The notes: generated from the sequence alone by a model not told the origin. A DNA stretch of 64,000 bases from Burkholderiaceae bacterium (GCA_024637155.1 JAGXFR010000015.1:62001-126000); one strand, 5' to 3'; counted from the first letter of the stretch, positions 25,988-36,267 are shown. A program made the numbers and translations.

Positions 25988-27130
25988 TCACTCCTCGCTC
26001 TGCGCCAACGCCCGCCCGATCAGGATCCGCTGGATGTCGCTCGTGCCCTCGTAGATCTGCGTGACGCGCACATCGCGGTAGATGCGCTCGACCGGGAAGT
26101 CGCTGACGTAACCGGAGCCACCGTGCACCTGGATGGCGTCCGAGCAGACGCGCTCGGCCATCTCGGAGGCGAAGAGCTTGGCCATCGCGGCTTCCTTGAG
26201 ACACGGCCGACCGGCGTCCTTGAGCGCAGCGGCGTGGCGGATCAGCTGGCGCGCGGCCTCGATCTGCGTCGCCATGTCGGCGAGCCGGAACTGCACGGCC
26301 TGGTGCTGGAAGATCGGTTTGCCGAAGGCCTCGCGCTCCTTCGAATAGGCGAGTGCCGCGCTGAACGCGGCGCGCGCCATGCCCAGCGACTGTGCGGCGA
26401 TGCCGATGCGTCCCCCCTCGAGCCCGGAGAGCGCGATCCGGTAACCCTGGCCTTCCTCGCCGAGCCGGTTCGCGGCGAGCACGCGGCAATCCTCGAAACT
26501 CACCTGGGCGGTGTCGGAGGCGTGCTGGCCGAGTTTTTCCTCGATGCGCGTCACGCGATAGCCAGGCGCGCTGGTGGGCACGAGAAAGGCCGAGATGCCG
26601 TTCTTGCCGGCCGAACCGTCGGTGAGGGCCATCACGATCGCCACGTCGGCGTTCTGCCCGGAGGTCACGAACTGCTTGACCCCGTTGAGCACATAGTCCT
26701 CGCCTTCGTGGCGCGCCGTGGTGCGCAGCGCCGAGGCGTCGGAGCCGACGTGGGGTTCGGTCAGGCAGAAGGCGCCGAGCATTTCGCCGCGCGCGAGCGC
26801 CGTGAGCCACGTTTCCTTCTGCGCGTCGTTGGCCCACGCCATGAGGATCGAACACACGGGGCAGTTGTTGACCGAGACGATGGTCGAGGTGGCGCCGTCG
26901 CCGGCGGCAATTTCCTCGATGATCAGCGCCAGCGCCGCGTAATCCAGCCCGGCGCCGCCCCAGCGCTCGGGCACGGCGACGCCGTAGCAGCCCAGCGCCG
27001 CGAGTCCGGCGAGCGCCTCCTTCGGAAACGTCGCTTCGCGGTCCCAGCGCGCGGCGTGGGGGGCGATCTCGCCGCGCACGAAGTCGCGCACGGCGTCGCG
27101 GATCATCAACTGGTCTTCGGTCAGCAGCAT
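25988..27130 (-). CDS. Acyl-CoA dehydrogenase (short/branched-chain type)
   Basis: A 380-residue FAD enzyme that introduces the 2,3 double bond into an acyl-CoA and passes electrons to ETF. FCLTEPHVGSDASALRTTA and the FVTSG stretch form the FAD site. The catalytic base is E361 in the YEGTSDIQR motif, the position used by short-, medium- and 2-methyl-branched-chain enzymes; this distinguishes it from the isovaleryl-CoA dehydrogenase at 30867. 2-methylbutyryl- or isobutyryl-CoA would fit the cluster but is inference. Confidence 0.85.
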   Translation of the reverse strand: MLLTEDQLMIRDAVRDFVRGEIAPHAARWDREATFPKEALAGLAALGCYGVAVPERWGGAGLDYAALALIIEEIAAGDGATSTIVSVNNCPVCSILMAWANDAQKETWLTALARGEMLGAFCLTEPHVGSDASALRTTARHEGEDYVLNGVKQFVTSGQNADVAIVMALTDGSAGKNGISAFLVPTSAPGYRVTRIEEKLGQHASDTAQVSFEDCRVLAANRLGEEGQGYRIALSGLEGGRIGIAAQSLGMARAAFSAALAYSKEREAFGKPIFQHQAVQFRLADMATQIEAARQLIRHAAALKDAGRPCLKEAAMAKLFASEMAERVCSDAIQVHGGSGYVSDFPVERIYRDVRVTQIYEGTSDIQRILIGRALAQSEE

Positions 27131-27185
27131 GGGAAGGTTCCTCGTGCGCCAAAGGCTCGGGCGGCGCGATGCGTCGTCGTGTCGC

Positions 27186-27863
<678 letters not shown>

Positions 27864-27897
27864 CAGGCGCCTCCCGCCATGCCCGGCGCTGCGGGCA

Positions 27898-29094
27898 CTA
27901 GAGCATCTCGACAGCGAGCGCGACGCCCTCGCCACCACCGATGCACAGCGACGCGACGCCGCGCTTGCCGCCGGTCTTCTTGAGCGCGCCGATCAACGTG
28001 ACGATCAGCCGCGCGCCCGAGGCCCCGATCGGGTGTCCCATCGCGCAGGCGCCGCCGTGGACATTGACCTTGTCGTGGGACAGGCCGTGCTCCTTCATCG
28101 CGGCCATCGTCACCACCGCAAAGGCCTCGTTGATTTCGAACAGATCGACGCTGTCGGTCTTCCAGCCGGTCTTCTCGTAGAGCTTCTTGATCGCGCCCAC
28201 CGGAGCCGTGGTGAACCACTGCGGCTCCTGCGAGTGCGTCGCGTGGCCGACGATCGCGGCGAGCGGCTTCAGGCCCAGCTTGTCGGCCATCGACTTGCGC
28301 ATCAGCACCAGCGCCGCGGCGCCGTCGGAGATCGACGACGAGGTTGCGGCGGTCACCGTGCCGTCCTTGCGAAATGCCGGCCGCAGCGTCGGGATCTTGT
28401 CGGGATTGGCCTTGAACGGGCTCTCGTCCTTGTCGATCACCGTGTCGCCCTTCTTGCCGGCAACCGTCACCGGGGCGATCTCCCACGCGAAGGTGCCGTC
28501 TTCGTTGGCGGTGCGGGCGCGCTTGGCCGAGGTGATCGCGAACTGGTCCTGCTCCTCGCGGGTGAACGAATACTTGCCGGCGCAGTCCTCGGCGTAGTTG
28601 CCCATCGACTTGCCGCCGCCGTTGGGCATCTTCTCGTAGGCGTCCTCGAGCCCGTCGTAGGCCATGTGGTCGAACAAGGTCGCGTGCCCGTAGCGGTAGC
28701 CGCCGCGTCCCTTGAGCATCATGTAGGGCGCGTTGCTCATGCTCTCCATGCCGCCGGCCACGACGATGTCCTGGCTGCCGGCGAGGATCAGGTCGTTGGC
28801 GAGCATCACGGTCTTCATGCCCGAGCCGCAGACCTTGTTGAGTGTGGTCGCGCCCGCGGAGATCGGCAGGCCGGCATTCAGCGTGGCCTGGCGCGCGGGC
28901 GCCTGGCCCTGACCGGCGGGCAGCACACAGCCCATGATCACTTCCTGCACCTGTTCGGGCTTGATCCCGGCGCGTTCGACGGCAGCCTTGATCGCGATCG
29001 AGCCGAGCTGGTGGGCGGCGAATGATGACAACTCGCCCATCATGGCCCCGATCGGGGTGCGGGCGACGGAAACGATGACGACAGGATCACTCAT
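27898..29094 (-). CDS. atoB: Acetyl-CoA acetyltransferase (thiolase)
   Basis: A 398-residue thiolase. The acyl-accepting cysteine is C89 in NKVCGSGMK, the NEAFA motif is present, and the C-terminal GGACAMGHPIGASGAR and LCIGGGEG carry the catalytic histidine and second cysteine. It interconverts acetoacetyl-CoA and two acetyl-CoA, finishing leucine and ketone-body use. It lies 16 bp after aceK in the same operon. Confidence 0.88.
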   Translation of the reverse strand: MSDPVVIVSVARTPIGAMMGELSSFAAHQLGSIAIKAAVERAGIKPEQVQEVIMGCVLPAGQGQAPARQATLNAGLPISAGATTLNKVCGSGMKTVMLANDLILAGSQDIVVAGGMESMSNAPYMMLKGRGGYRYGHATLFDHMAYDGLEDAYEKMPNGGGKSMGNYAEDCAGKYSFTREEQDQFAITSAKRARTANEDGTFAWEIAPVTVAGKKGDTVIDKDESPFKANPDKIPTLRPAFRKDGTVTAATSSSISDGAAALVLMRKSMADKLGLKPLAAIVGHATHSQEPQWFTTAPVGAIKKLYEKTGWKTDSVDLFEINEAFAVVTMAAMKEHGLSHDKVNVHGGACAMGHPIGASGARLIVTLIGALKKTGGKRGVASLCIGGGEGVALAVEML

Positions 29095-29110
29095 GGCGGA
29101 ATCTCCTTGC

Positions 29111-30865
29111 TCAGTTGGGAGGGGTCACGGATGGTTGCATCAGGCGATGCCTGAAGCGCAATTCATCAGCATACGGGAAAATGTCATCGAGGATGCCGCG
29201 CTTGATTCGCTCCTGTTTCTCGCGCCAGTAGGCGGAATCGAGCAGCTCGGCGTGGTGTCGCATGAAGGACTCGCGGATTCCCGGGTCGCCCAGCAGGAAG
29301 GTGGCGAACTCCTCTGGGAAGACGTCGTGCGCGCCGACCGGATACCACGGCTCGGAGGCCATTTCGTCCTCGGGGGTGCGCGCTTCCGGAACATCGCGGA
29401 AGTTGCAGTCGGTGATGTAGGCGATCTCGTCGTAGTCGTAGAACACCACGCGCCCCTGGCGGGTCATGCCAAAGTTCTTGTAGAGCATGTCGCCCGGAAA
29501 GATGTTCGCCGCCACCATGTCCTTGATCGCCCGGCCGTACTCGATGATGGCCTGCTCGCGCTCTGCCGAATTGGCCTGCTCGAGATAGAGGTTGAGCGGC
29601 GTCATCCGTCGCTCGATGTAGAGGTGCGTCATCACGATCGCGTCCTCGCCGTCTTCCAGGAGCGAGGGCGCCGTCGTGCGCAGTTCCTTCAGGAGCGCCG
29701 GGTCGATCCGCGCCTTGGGGAAGGGCACGCCCGAGTATTCCCAGGTGTCCGACATCCGGCCGACCCGGTCGTGCAGCTTGATGCGCAGGTACTGCTCCTT
29801 GATGAACTCGCGGCTCACGTCCTTGCCGCGCACGTCCTTGATGAACTTGAACACGTAGGGGAACGACGGCAGCGTGAACACGCCCATCACCAGTCCCGGA
29901 ATTCCGGGCGCGATCTGGTACTGGTCGTGCGAGTGGCGCAGGTGATAGAGGAGATCGCGGTAGAACAGCGTCTTGCCCTGTTTCTGCAGCCCGAGCATGG
30001 TGTAGAACTCGGCCTCGGGCTTCGCGGGCACCAGCGACTTGAGGAAGCGAACGTAGGCGGACGGCACCTCCATGTCGACCATGAAGTAGGCGCGCGAGAA
30101 GTTGAAGATGGCTTCGAGCCGATCCGTGCCCAGCAGGATCGTGTCGAGGTAGAGCTTGCCTTGCGAGTCGCGCAGCACGGGAATCGCGAAGGGCAGCAGC
30201 TCGCCGTCATTGACGAAGCGCCCGATCAGGTAGGCGCCCTTGTTGCGAAAGAACAGCGTGCGCAACACCTGAATCTGGCAATCGCTGGCCGGGGCGAAAT
30301 CGGCGGGGAGTTGCTCGCGCGCGGCGGCGAGCACCAGCTCGAGGTCGCGCTCGATGTCGACGAAGGGGCAGGCGAAGCCGATGTCGATGAAGATCCGGCG
30401 CAGGCTCGCACGCCAGCCCTCGACCAGCGGGTAGTACGAACGGTATGAGGGGGGGTCGGAGTCGAGGTAGTCAGTGGCCACCGCGGGGCGCACGAAGATG
30501 AAGTCGTTGTGGAAATAGCTCCGATCGAGGATGCGGCAGCAAACCGAGTTGAAGAAGGTCTCGGCGAGTTCCGGCTGGCGGTGGCGTTCGAGCAGCCGCA
30601 CGTAGTGGCGCTTGATGTCCTGCCAGACGTCGTTGCTCTGTTCGCCGGCGCGGTGCTCGGTCGCGAGGCGCTCGAGCGCCTCGGCCACGCGCTGGTCATA
30701 GAAGGCGATGCGCTCGCGCGCGAGGCGCCGAATGCCGTGGAAATCGCCCACCTCGAAGAGACTCTTGGCCAGCTGCGCGTGGTAGCGAAAGCGCGCGTAG
30801 TGGCGCGCAAAACCGGCGAGAATCGTGCCGGCAATGGCTTGCGCCGTGGTCGGGTCCCTGCTCAC
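29111..30865 (-). CDS. aceK: Isocitrate dehydrogenase kinase/phosphatase
   Basis: A 584-residue bifunctional enzyme that inactivates isocitrate dehydrogenase by phosphorylation and reactivates it, directing isocitrate to the glyoxylate bypass on acetate or fatty-acid-type substrates. AceK-specific stretches include DRSYFHNDFIFVRPA, the FKFIKDVRGKDVSREFI block with the kinase lysine, and VFYDYDEIAYITDCNFRD. The GTG at 30865 begins 1 nt after the liuA stop; a GTG at 30892 overlapping liuA is equally lacking a ribosome-binding site. Its location downstream of liuA implies that leucine-derived acetyl-CoA and the glyoxylate shunt are co-regulated. Confidence 0.9.
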   Translation of the reverse strand: MSRDPTTAQAIAGTILAGFARHYARFRYHAQLAKSLFEVGDFHGIRRLARERIAFYDQRVAEALERLATEHRAGEQSNDVWQDIKRHYVRLLERHRQPELAETFFNSVCCRILDRSYFHNDFIFVRPAVATDYLDSDPPSYRSYYPLVEGWRASLRRIFIDIGFACPFVDIERDLELVLAAAREQLPADFAPASDCQIQVLRTLFFRNKGAYLIGRFVNDGELLPFAIPVLRDSQGKLYLDTILLGTDRLEAIFNFSRAYFMVDMEVPSAYVRFLKSLVPAKPEAEFYTMLGLQKQGKTLFYRDLLYHLRHSHDQYQIAPGIPGLVMGVFTLPSFPYVFKFIKDVRGKDVSREFIKEQYLRIKLHDRVGRMSDTWEYSGVPFPKARIDPALLKELRTTAPSLLEDGEDAIVMTHLYIERRMTPLNLYLEQANSAEREQAIIEYGRAIKDMVAANIFPGDMLYKNFGMTRQGRVVFYDYDEIAYITDCNFRDVPEARTPEDEMASEPWYPVGAHDVFPEEFATFLLGDPGIRESFMRHHAELLDSAYWREKQERIKRGILDDIFPYADELRFRHRLMQPSVTPPN

Positions 30866-30866
30866 G

Positions 30867-32054
30867 TCAGCTGGTCTGGGCGAAGAGCTCACGGCCGATC
30901 AGCATGCGGCGGATCTCCGAGGTGCCGGCGCCGATCTCGTAGAGCTTCGCATCGCGCCACAGGCGCCCGGTCGGATACTCGTTGATGTAGCCGTTGCCGC
31001 CCAGGCACTGGATCGCCTCGCCGGCCATCCACGTCGCGCGCTCGGCCGAGAACAGAATCGCGGCGGCGGCGTCCTTCCTGAGCGTGCGCACGTCGAGTTG
31101 CCCGGCGCGCGCCCGGTCGCACTGGCGCCCGACCTCGTAGACGTAGGCGCGGGTGGCCATCATCGTCGCGTACATGTCGGCCAGCTTGCCCTGCATCAGC
31201 TGGAACTCCCCGATGGGCTGGCCGAACTGCTTGCGCTCGTGCACATAGGGAACCACCGCGTCCATGCACGCGGCCATGATCCCGATCGGTCCGCCCGAGA
31301 GCACCGCGCGTTCGAAGTCGAGCCCGCTCATCAGCACGTTGGCGCCGCGCCCGAGGCCGCCCAGCACGTTCTCGGCCGGCACCTCGCAGTCCTCGAACAC
31401 CAGCTCGCAGGTGTGACTGCCGCGCATCCCCATCTTGTCGAGTTTCTGCGCGGTCGAGAAGCCCTTGAAGCCCTTCTCGACGAGAAAGGCGGTGACCCCG
31501 CGCGCCCCGGCCTCGACGTCGTTCTTGGCGTACACCACCATCACGTCGGCATCAGGACCGTTGGTGATCCACATCTTGGTGCCGTTCAAGACCCACAGAT
31601 CGCCACGGAACTCCGCGCGCAGCCGCATCGAGATCACGTCGCTGCCCGCGTTGGGCTCGGACATCGCCAGTGCGCCCACGTGCTCTCCGGAGACGAGCCG
31701 GGGGAGGTACTGCGCACGCTGCTCGTCGTTGCCGTTGCGATAGATCTGGTTGACGCACAGGTTCGAGTGCGCGCCGTAGGACAGCCCGACGGAGGCAGAG
31801 CCGCGCGAGATCTCCTCCATCGCGACGATGTGCGCCAGGTAGCCCATATCGGTGCCGCCGTACTCCTCGGGCACCGTCATCCCCAGCAGGCCCATTTCGC
31901 CGAACTTGCGCCACAGGTCCATCGGGAACTGGTCGTCCCGGTCGATTTCGTACGCGCGCGGGCTGATCTCGGCGACGGTGAACTGCTGCACCGCGTCGCG
32001 CAGCAGCGCGACGTCTTCACCCAGGTCGAACTGCAGTCCCGGAAGGTTGATCAT
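30867..32054 (-). CDS. liuA: Isovaleryl-CoA dehydrogenase
   Basis: A 395-residue FAD enzyme oxidising isovaleryl-CoA to 3-methylcrotonyl-CoA in leucine degradation. Assignment rests on the C-terminal [13 protein letters not shown], where the usual glutamate of other acyl-CoA dehydrogenases is a glycine. The base is instead E248 in [15 protein letters not shown], as in the human enzyme. CFGGNGYIN is here [12 protein letters not shown]. It is 60 bp downstream of the thioesterase gene and directly upstream of aceK. Confidence 0.92.
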   Translation of the reverse strand: MINLPGLQFDLGEDVALLRDAVQQFTVAEISPRAYEIDRDDQFPMDLWRKFGEMGLLGMTVPEEYGGTDMGYLAHIVAMEEISRGSASVGLSYGAHSNLCVNQIYRNGNDEQRAQYLPRLVSGEHVGALAMSEPNAGSDVISMRLRAEFRGDLWVLNGTKMWITNGPDADVMVVYAKNDVEAGARGVTAFLVEKGFKGFSTAQKLDKMGMRGSHTCELVFEDCEVPAENVLGGLGRGANVLMSGLDFERAVLSGGPIGIMAACMDAVVPYVHERKQFGQPIGEFQLMQGKLADMYATMMATRAYVYEVGRQCDRARAGQLDVRTLRKDAAAAILFSAERATWMAGEAIQCLGGNGYINEYPTGRLWRDAKLYEIGAGTSEIRRMLIGRELFAQTS

Positions 32055-32114
32055 GGTGTGGCTTCTCCTCGCTTGGGGTTCGGGGTCGTGGCGCCTGCCT
32101 CGTCCCTTCGGGCT

Positions 32115-32555
32115 TCAGTTGGTGATGTGCTCGCGTCCGTGCACGGTCATCATCGTCGCGCTCATCGTGGCGATCAGCTTCTCGCCCGCGGCACTCACGG
32201 CAAAGGCATCGCCTTCCGAGAGCGTGATCGTGCGGCCCGCCTTGCGTACCCGGCCGACGAGCCGGAACCAGTCACCCGCGCCCGGCGCGAGCAGATTGAC
32301 CTTGTACTCGATGGTCAGCACACCGGCACCTTCGGGCATCCGGGTGAGCGCCGCGTAGCCGCAGGCCGAGTCGAGCGCCGTGGACAGCAGCCCGGCATGG
32401 ACGAAGCCGTGCTGCTGGGTGAGCTCTTCCGCGAAGGGCAGGTGGATTTCCACCTCGCCGGCGGCCACCCGCACCAGTTGCGCGCCGATCAGCGTCATCG
32501 CCTGCTGTCGCTCGAAGCTCTCGCGGATGCGCGCTTCGACGGAGTCCTGTTCCAT
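32115..32555 (-). CDS. PaaI-type hotdog-fold thioesterase
   Basis: A 146-residue hotdog-fold protein. QQHGFVHAGLLSTALDSACGYAA near residue 45 is the HGG-like core of the PaaI/4-hydroxybenzoyl-CoA thioesterase group, and an acyl-CoA is the expected substrate. The ATG at 32555 starts 29 bp after the LiuR operator; a longer reading would run into the operator. It is the first gene transcribed after liuR and before liuA. Confidence 0.8.
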   Translation of the reverse strand: MEQDSVEARIRESFERQQAMTLIGAQLVRVAAGEVEIHLPFAEELTQQHGFVHAGLLSTALDSACGYAALTRMPEGAGVLTIEYKVNLLAPGAGDWFRLVGRVRKAGRTITLSEGDAFAVSAAGEKLIATMSATMMTVHGREHITN

Positions 32556-32583
32556 TCTGTGATCCTGTGGGAAACGGTGGCGG

Positions 32584-32605
32584 TTGACGTTTACGTAAAC
32601 GTCAA
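32584..32605 (-). promoter_or_regulatory. Perfect 22-bp LiuR-type operator
   Basis: The site is a perfect palindrome with half-site TTGACGTTTAC followed by its reverse complement. It contains two overlapping copies of the form TTKACGT-N2-ACGTMAA, shifted by 6 bp, matching the operator remembered for LiuR of proteobacteria. It overlaps the liuR stop codon (32602-32604) and precedes the thioesterase-liuA transcription unit. Confidence 0.75.
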
Positions 32606-32991
32606 TTCTGCCCGATCTTCGCGAGCAGGTCCCGCGCACGCGCCTCGTGTTCGGCGATCTCGTCGAGCGTCAGCTGCAAGTCCTCGAGCTGGCGCTCGAG
32701 CATGCTGCGGTGACTGGCGAGCACGGCGAGGAAGCGCTCGAGCTGCGGCGCGGTGTCGGCGGGCGTCTCGTACATGTCCATCAGCGAGCGCACCTCGGCG
32801 AGGGTGAGCCCGAGGCGTTTGCCGCGCAAGGTGAGCTTCAGGCGGGTGCGGTCGCGCTGGGTGTAGACGCGCTGCTTGCCCCCGGCGCCGGCGCGCTGGG
32901 GGGCGAGCAGGGCCTGATCCTCGTAGAATCGGATGGTCCGCGGGGTCACGTCGAACTCGCGGGAAAGCTCGGAGATGGAGAAGGTGGCCAT
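32602..32991 (-). CDS. liuR: MerR-family regulator LiuR
   Basis: A 129-residue MerR-type regulator. The winged helix-turn-helix is at about residues 3-70 (FSISELSREFDVTPRTIRFYEDQALL, then GKQRVYTQRDRTRLKLTLRGKRLGLTLAEV). A C-terminal coiled coil of about 45 residues (QLERFLAVLASHRSMLERQLEDLQLTLDEIAEHEAR) serves dimerisation. No metal-binding cysteines are present, as expected for a sensor of an organic acyl compound. The ATG at 32991 matches family starts; a GTG at 33009 is possible. Two LiuR-type sites flank the gene. Confidence 0.85.
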   Translation of the reverse strand: MATFSISELSREFDVTPRTIRFYEDQALLAPQRAGAGGKQRVYTQRDRTRLKLTLRGKRLGLTLAEVRSLMDMYETPADTAPQLERFLAVLASHRSMLERQLEDLQLTLDEIAEHEARARDLLAKIGQN

Positions 32992-33011
32992 CCCCGAATC
33001 TTCGATCACAC

Positions 33012-33027
33012 TTTACGTTTACGTCAA
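33012..33027. promoter_or_regulatory. Second LiuR-type operator
   Basis: TTTACGTTTACGTCAA fits the same TTKACGT-N2-ACGTMAA form. It lies between liuR (minus strand) and the MBL-fold gene at 33098 (plus strand). On the minus strand it begins with TTGACG, which could be the -35 element of liuR, so autoregulation and control of the divergent gene are both possible. Confidence 0.7.
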
Positions 33028-33097
33028 CTGGCGGCAGCGGATTCCGCCTTGCGCCTCCCGCGCGCCGCGCCTGCCAGCCGTTCCCGCCCGGACCCCG

Positions 33098-34177
33098 ATG
33101 AATCCCCAGGAACAGAAGCTTCAGTACCCTCTCGGCAGCACCCTGCCTGAACCCGCGCGGCCCGTGACCGTCGTCGACGGCGTCCGTTGGGTGCGCATGC
33201 CGCTGCCCTTCCAGCTCGATCACGTGCACCTCTACCTGCTGCGCGACCACCACGAGGGACGCGACGGCTGGACCGTGGTCGACTGCGGCATCGCCTCGCA
33301 GGACACCCGGGAGCTCTGGGAGCGGATCTTCGCCGAGCAGCTCGACGGATTGCCGGTGGTGCGCGTGATCTGCACCCACATGCACCCGGATCATGTCGGA
33401 CTGGCCGACTGGATTTCGACGCGCTTCGGTGCGCGGGTGTGGATGACGGCGGGCGAGTATGCGATGGCGCGGGTCTACTCCGCGACCCTGCGCGGCGCCG
33501 ACGGCGATGCCGCTGCCGCGCATTTCCGGCGCCACGGGATCACCGATCCGGCCCAGTTGCAGGCGATCCGCGTACGCGGCGCGCGCCACTTCGCAGAGCT
33601 GGTGCCGGTGGCGCCGACGTCGTTCCGGCGCATGCGCGAGGACGAGCCGATCCGGATCGGCGGACGGCGCTGGCGGGTGATCATCGGCACCGGGCACTCG
33701 CCCGAGCACGCCGCGCTCTACAGTGACGAGGGTCCCGACGGAGCGCTGCTGCTCTCGGGTGACATGGTGCTGCCGCGCATTTCGACCAACGTGTCGGTGT
33801 TCGAGGCCGAACCGGAGTCGAACCCGGTGCGCTGGTACCTCGATTCCCTGCGCCGTTTCGAGTCCTGCGCCGCCGACACGCTGGTGCTGCCCTCGCACGG
33901 CCGGCCGTTTCGCGGACTGCACGAGCGGCTGCGCCAGCTCCACGAGCACCACGAAGAGCGCCTTGCCGAGGTGCGTGAGGCGTGCCGGCAGGCGCCGCAC
34001 AACGCCGCCGAGATCGTTCCGATCATGTTCAAGCGCGAGTTCGACACGCACCAGTTGAGCTTCGCGATGGGCGAGGCGCTCGCCCACCTCCACCTGCTCT
34101 GGTACGCGGGGGAACTGCGCCGGGAAACGGACGCCCAGGGCGTGACGCGCTTCGCACCGGGCGCCGACCCGGATTGA
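33098..34177 (+). CDS. MBL-fold metallo-hydrolase
   Basis: A 359-residue metallo-beta-lactamase-fold hydrolase. The zinc motif THMHPDHVGLADW is near residue 88, further ligands are in GTGHSPEHAALYS and SGDMVLPRI, and a late LPSHGRPF completes the site. A helical C-terminal domain (HEHHEERLAEVREAC) is typical of the LACTB2-like/RNaseZ-like hydrolase subgroup. The LiuR-type site 71 bp upstream suggests it belongs to the branched-chain regulon, possibly as a thioester hydrolase. Confidence 0.78.
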   Translation: MNPQEQKLQYPLGSTLPEPARPVTVVDGVRWVRMPLPFQLDHVHLYLLRDHHEGRDGWTVVDCGIASQDTRELWERIFAEQLDGLPVVRVICTHMHPDHVGLADWISTRFGARVWMTAGEYAMARVYSATLRGADGDAAAAHFRRHGITDPAQLQAIRVRGARHFAELVPVAPTSFRRMREDEPIRIGGRRWRVIIGTGHSPEHAALYSDEGPDGALLLSGDMVLPRISTNVSVFEAEPESNPVRWYLDSLRRFESCAADTLVLPSHGRPFRGLHERLRQLHEHHEERLAEVREACRQAPHNAAEIVPIMFKREFDTHQLSFAMGEALAHLHLLWYAGELRRETDAQGVTRFAPGADPD

Positions 34178-34185
34178 GGTCCCGT

Positions 34186-36267
34186 TTACTTCTTCAGCAC
34201 CTCGAAGAGGTTGTTGTAGTCGTCGGTCCAGGGCTGCGGGAGGCGGCGGGGCGGCGGCGCGAAATCGGGCCCGTCCCCGCGCAGCGACGCGCGCACCGCG
34301 CGCTCGGCGCTGAGCAGCACCCAGGTCGACGGGTAGAGGTGGCTGCTCGCCGCGGGCCGGTGCTCGATGCGCAGCGCGTCCCAGCCGATTTCCTCGGCCA
34401 GCTGGAAGAGAACCGGGGCCAGGTCCAGATAGCGGTTGGACACGTGAAAGGCAATGACGCCGCCCGGCCGGACGTGATGGGCGTAGAGCGCCAGCGCCTC
34501 GCGGGTCATCAGGTGCACGGGGATTGAGTCGCTGGAGAACGCGTCGATCGCCAGCACGTCGAAGCGCTGCGCTGCCTCGCGCTCGAGTGCGAGGCGCGCG
34601 TCGCCGAGCACCGTCTGCACCGAGGCCTGGCTGCGCGCGAGAAAGGAGAAGCGGGTGCGCGCCAGCTCGAGCACCTGTGGATTGATCTCGTAGATGCGGT
34701 AGGTGTCGTCCGCGCGCCCGTAGGTCGCGATCGTTCCCGCGCCGAGCCCGACAATTCCGACGCGCTGCGGCGCCTCGGCGTCCAGCGCGCGCAGCGTGAA
34801 GATCGCGCGCCCGATCCCCGACTCCTCGCCATAGTAGGTGGTGGGCTCCATCGCGCGTTCCCCCGCGCGGAACTGCTCGCCGTGGGTGGTGTTCCCGTGC
34901 GCCAGACGCCAGCGTGCGTCGGCGTTTTCGCCGATGGCCTTGACGGCGAGGGTTCCGTAGAAGTTGCGCTTCATGTCCACGGCCGATTCGTGATTGGCCT
35001 GCCAGTGGAGCGTGGCCGTCGCGACGCAGCCCGCGAAGGCGACGAGCGCCAGCGCGCGCCGCCAGCCGCTCGCGATCCCGCCCAGCGCGAACGCCAGTGC
35101 GACCAGCACGGCGGGGAGTTCCGCCTGCCAGGACAGCACGAGCGGCGCGACGATGCCAACGAGGAAGCCGCCCGCCGCGCCGCCGAGCGAGACCATCAGG
35201 TAGAAACGGGTCAGGTGCAGCGGCGTGGGCTTGTGCTCGACGAGTTCGCCGTGCACGGTCATGCACAGCACGAAGAGACCGGCGACGTACAGCGGCACCG
35301 CCTGGATGACGGGCATCGGCCCGGTCTCGACGAACCATGTCCCGCCGAAGCGAAAACTCAGCCCGCCTGTCAGGGCCATGAGCATGAGTGCCGAGAGCGG
35401 CAGGAACAGGCCGCGCCGGTACCACCCGCTCCCGTCGAAGCACAGGATGAAGCTGAGCAGGTAGACGGCGAGCGGCAGGATCCACAAGAAGGGCACTGAG
35501 GCAATGTTCTGGGTGATGTGCGCGCTCACCGTGAGCAGCAGCACCGAGCCGCACGCAGCGAGGAGGAACCAGACGGTTTGCTCACTCGCGAGCGACGGCG
35601 CCGCATCCCGCGCTGCCGCCGCCACGCTGTCCGCCTTCTCCTGCCCTGCAGTCCCGGGCGCGCACGGCGCCCGCACGCCGGCCGGCGCCTTGACGCGTGC
35701 CAGCCAGGCGGTCGCGAGCACCAGAACCGCGAAGACGCCGTAACCGACGCTCCAGCCGAGCGCCTGCGTGCGCATCGACGCGAGCGGCTCGATCAGCGGC
35801 GGGTACGCGAGCAGGGCGGCCATCGAGGCGAGGTTGGACAGCGCGTAGAGCCGGTAGACCTGCGCCCCGGCGAAACGCCGCGCGAACCACGCCTGCACCA
35901 GCGGGCCGGTGGTGGCGAGCACAAAGAACGGCAGGCCGATCGTCGCGGCGAGCAGCAGCAGGATGCGCAGCGCCGGCGCATCGGCATTGACGGGTTTCCA
36001 CCCCGCGTCGGCGGTGATCGGCAGCGCCGCGAGACTGGCGAGCACCAGTGCGCCGTGCACCAGGAACTGGACGCGGGGCGTGGCGCGACGGATCAGCGCG
36101 TCCGAGTAGGCGTAGCCCGCGAGCAGCACGGTCTGGAAAAAGACCAGGCAGGTGGTCCACACTGCAGCCGAACCGCCAAACCAGGGCAGGATCTGCTTGG
36201 CGATGATCGGCTGAACCAGAAACAGCAGGAACGCAGAACAGGCGATGGCACCGGCAAACGGAGTCAT
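34186..36267 (-). CDS. Membrane-fused spermidine-synthase-like protein
   Basis: A 693-residue two-part protein. The first 420 residues hold about ten to twelve hydrophobic segments (FLLFLVQPIIAKQILPWFGG at the start, as in this family). The C-terminal third is a methyltransferase-like spermidine synthase fold with VGIVGLGAGTIATYGR, EINPQVLELAR and LAIDAFSSDSIPVHLM. Aminopropyl transfer is not proven for these fusions. It converges with the MBL-fold gene, separated by 8 bp, and is 10 bp downstream of the glycosylase gene on the same strand. Confidence 0.8.
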   Translation of the reverse strand: MTPFAGAIACSAFLLFLVQPIIAKQILPWFGGSAAVWTTCLVFFQTVLLAGYAYSDALIRRATPRVQFLVHGALVLASLAALPITADAGWKPVNADAPALRILLLLAATIGLPFFVLATTGPLVQAWFARRFAGAQVYRLYALSNLASMAALLAYPPLIEPLASMRTQALGWSVGYGVFAVLVLATAWLARVKAPAGVRAPCAPGTAGQEKADSVAAAARDAAPSLASEQTVWFLLAACGSVLLLTVSAHITQNIASVPFLWILPLAVYLLSFILCFDGSGWYRRGLFLPLSALMLMALTGGLSFRFGGTWFVETGPMPVIQAVPLYVAGLFVLCMTVHGELVEHKPTPLHLTRFYLMVSLGGAAGGFLVGIVAPLVLSWQAELPAVLVALAFALGGIASGWRRALALVAFAGCVATATLHWQANHESAVDMKRNFYGTLAVKAIGENADARWRLAHGNTTHGEQFRAGERAMEPTTYYGEESGIGRAIFTLRALDAEAPQRVGIVGLGAGTIATYGRADDTYRIYEINPQVLELARTRFSFLARSQASVQTVLGDARLALEREAAQRFDVLAIDAFSSDSIPVHLMTREALALYAHHVRPGGVIAFHVSNRYLDLAPVLFQLAEEIGWDALRIEHRPAASSHLYPSTWVLLSAERAVRASLRGDGPDFAPPPRRLPQPWTDDYNNLFEVLKK

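Noticed and set aside
32591-35554. A 987-residue open frame on the minus strand across liuR, the MBL gene and the spermidine-synthase-like gene
   Set aside because: It lies in a different frame from liuR and the spermidine-synthase-like gene and antisense to the MBL gene, all of which show clear family motifs; its translation has none.
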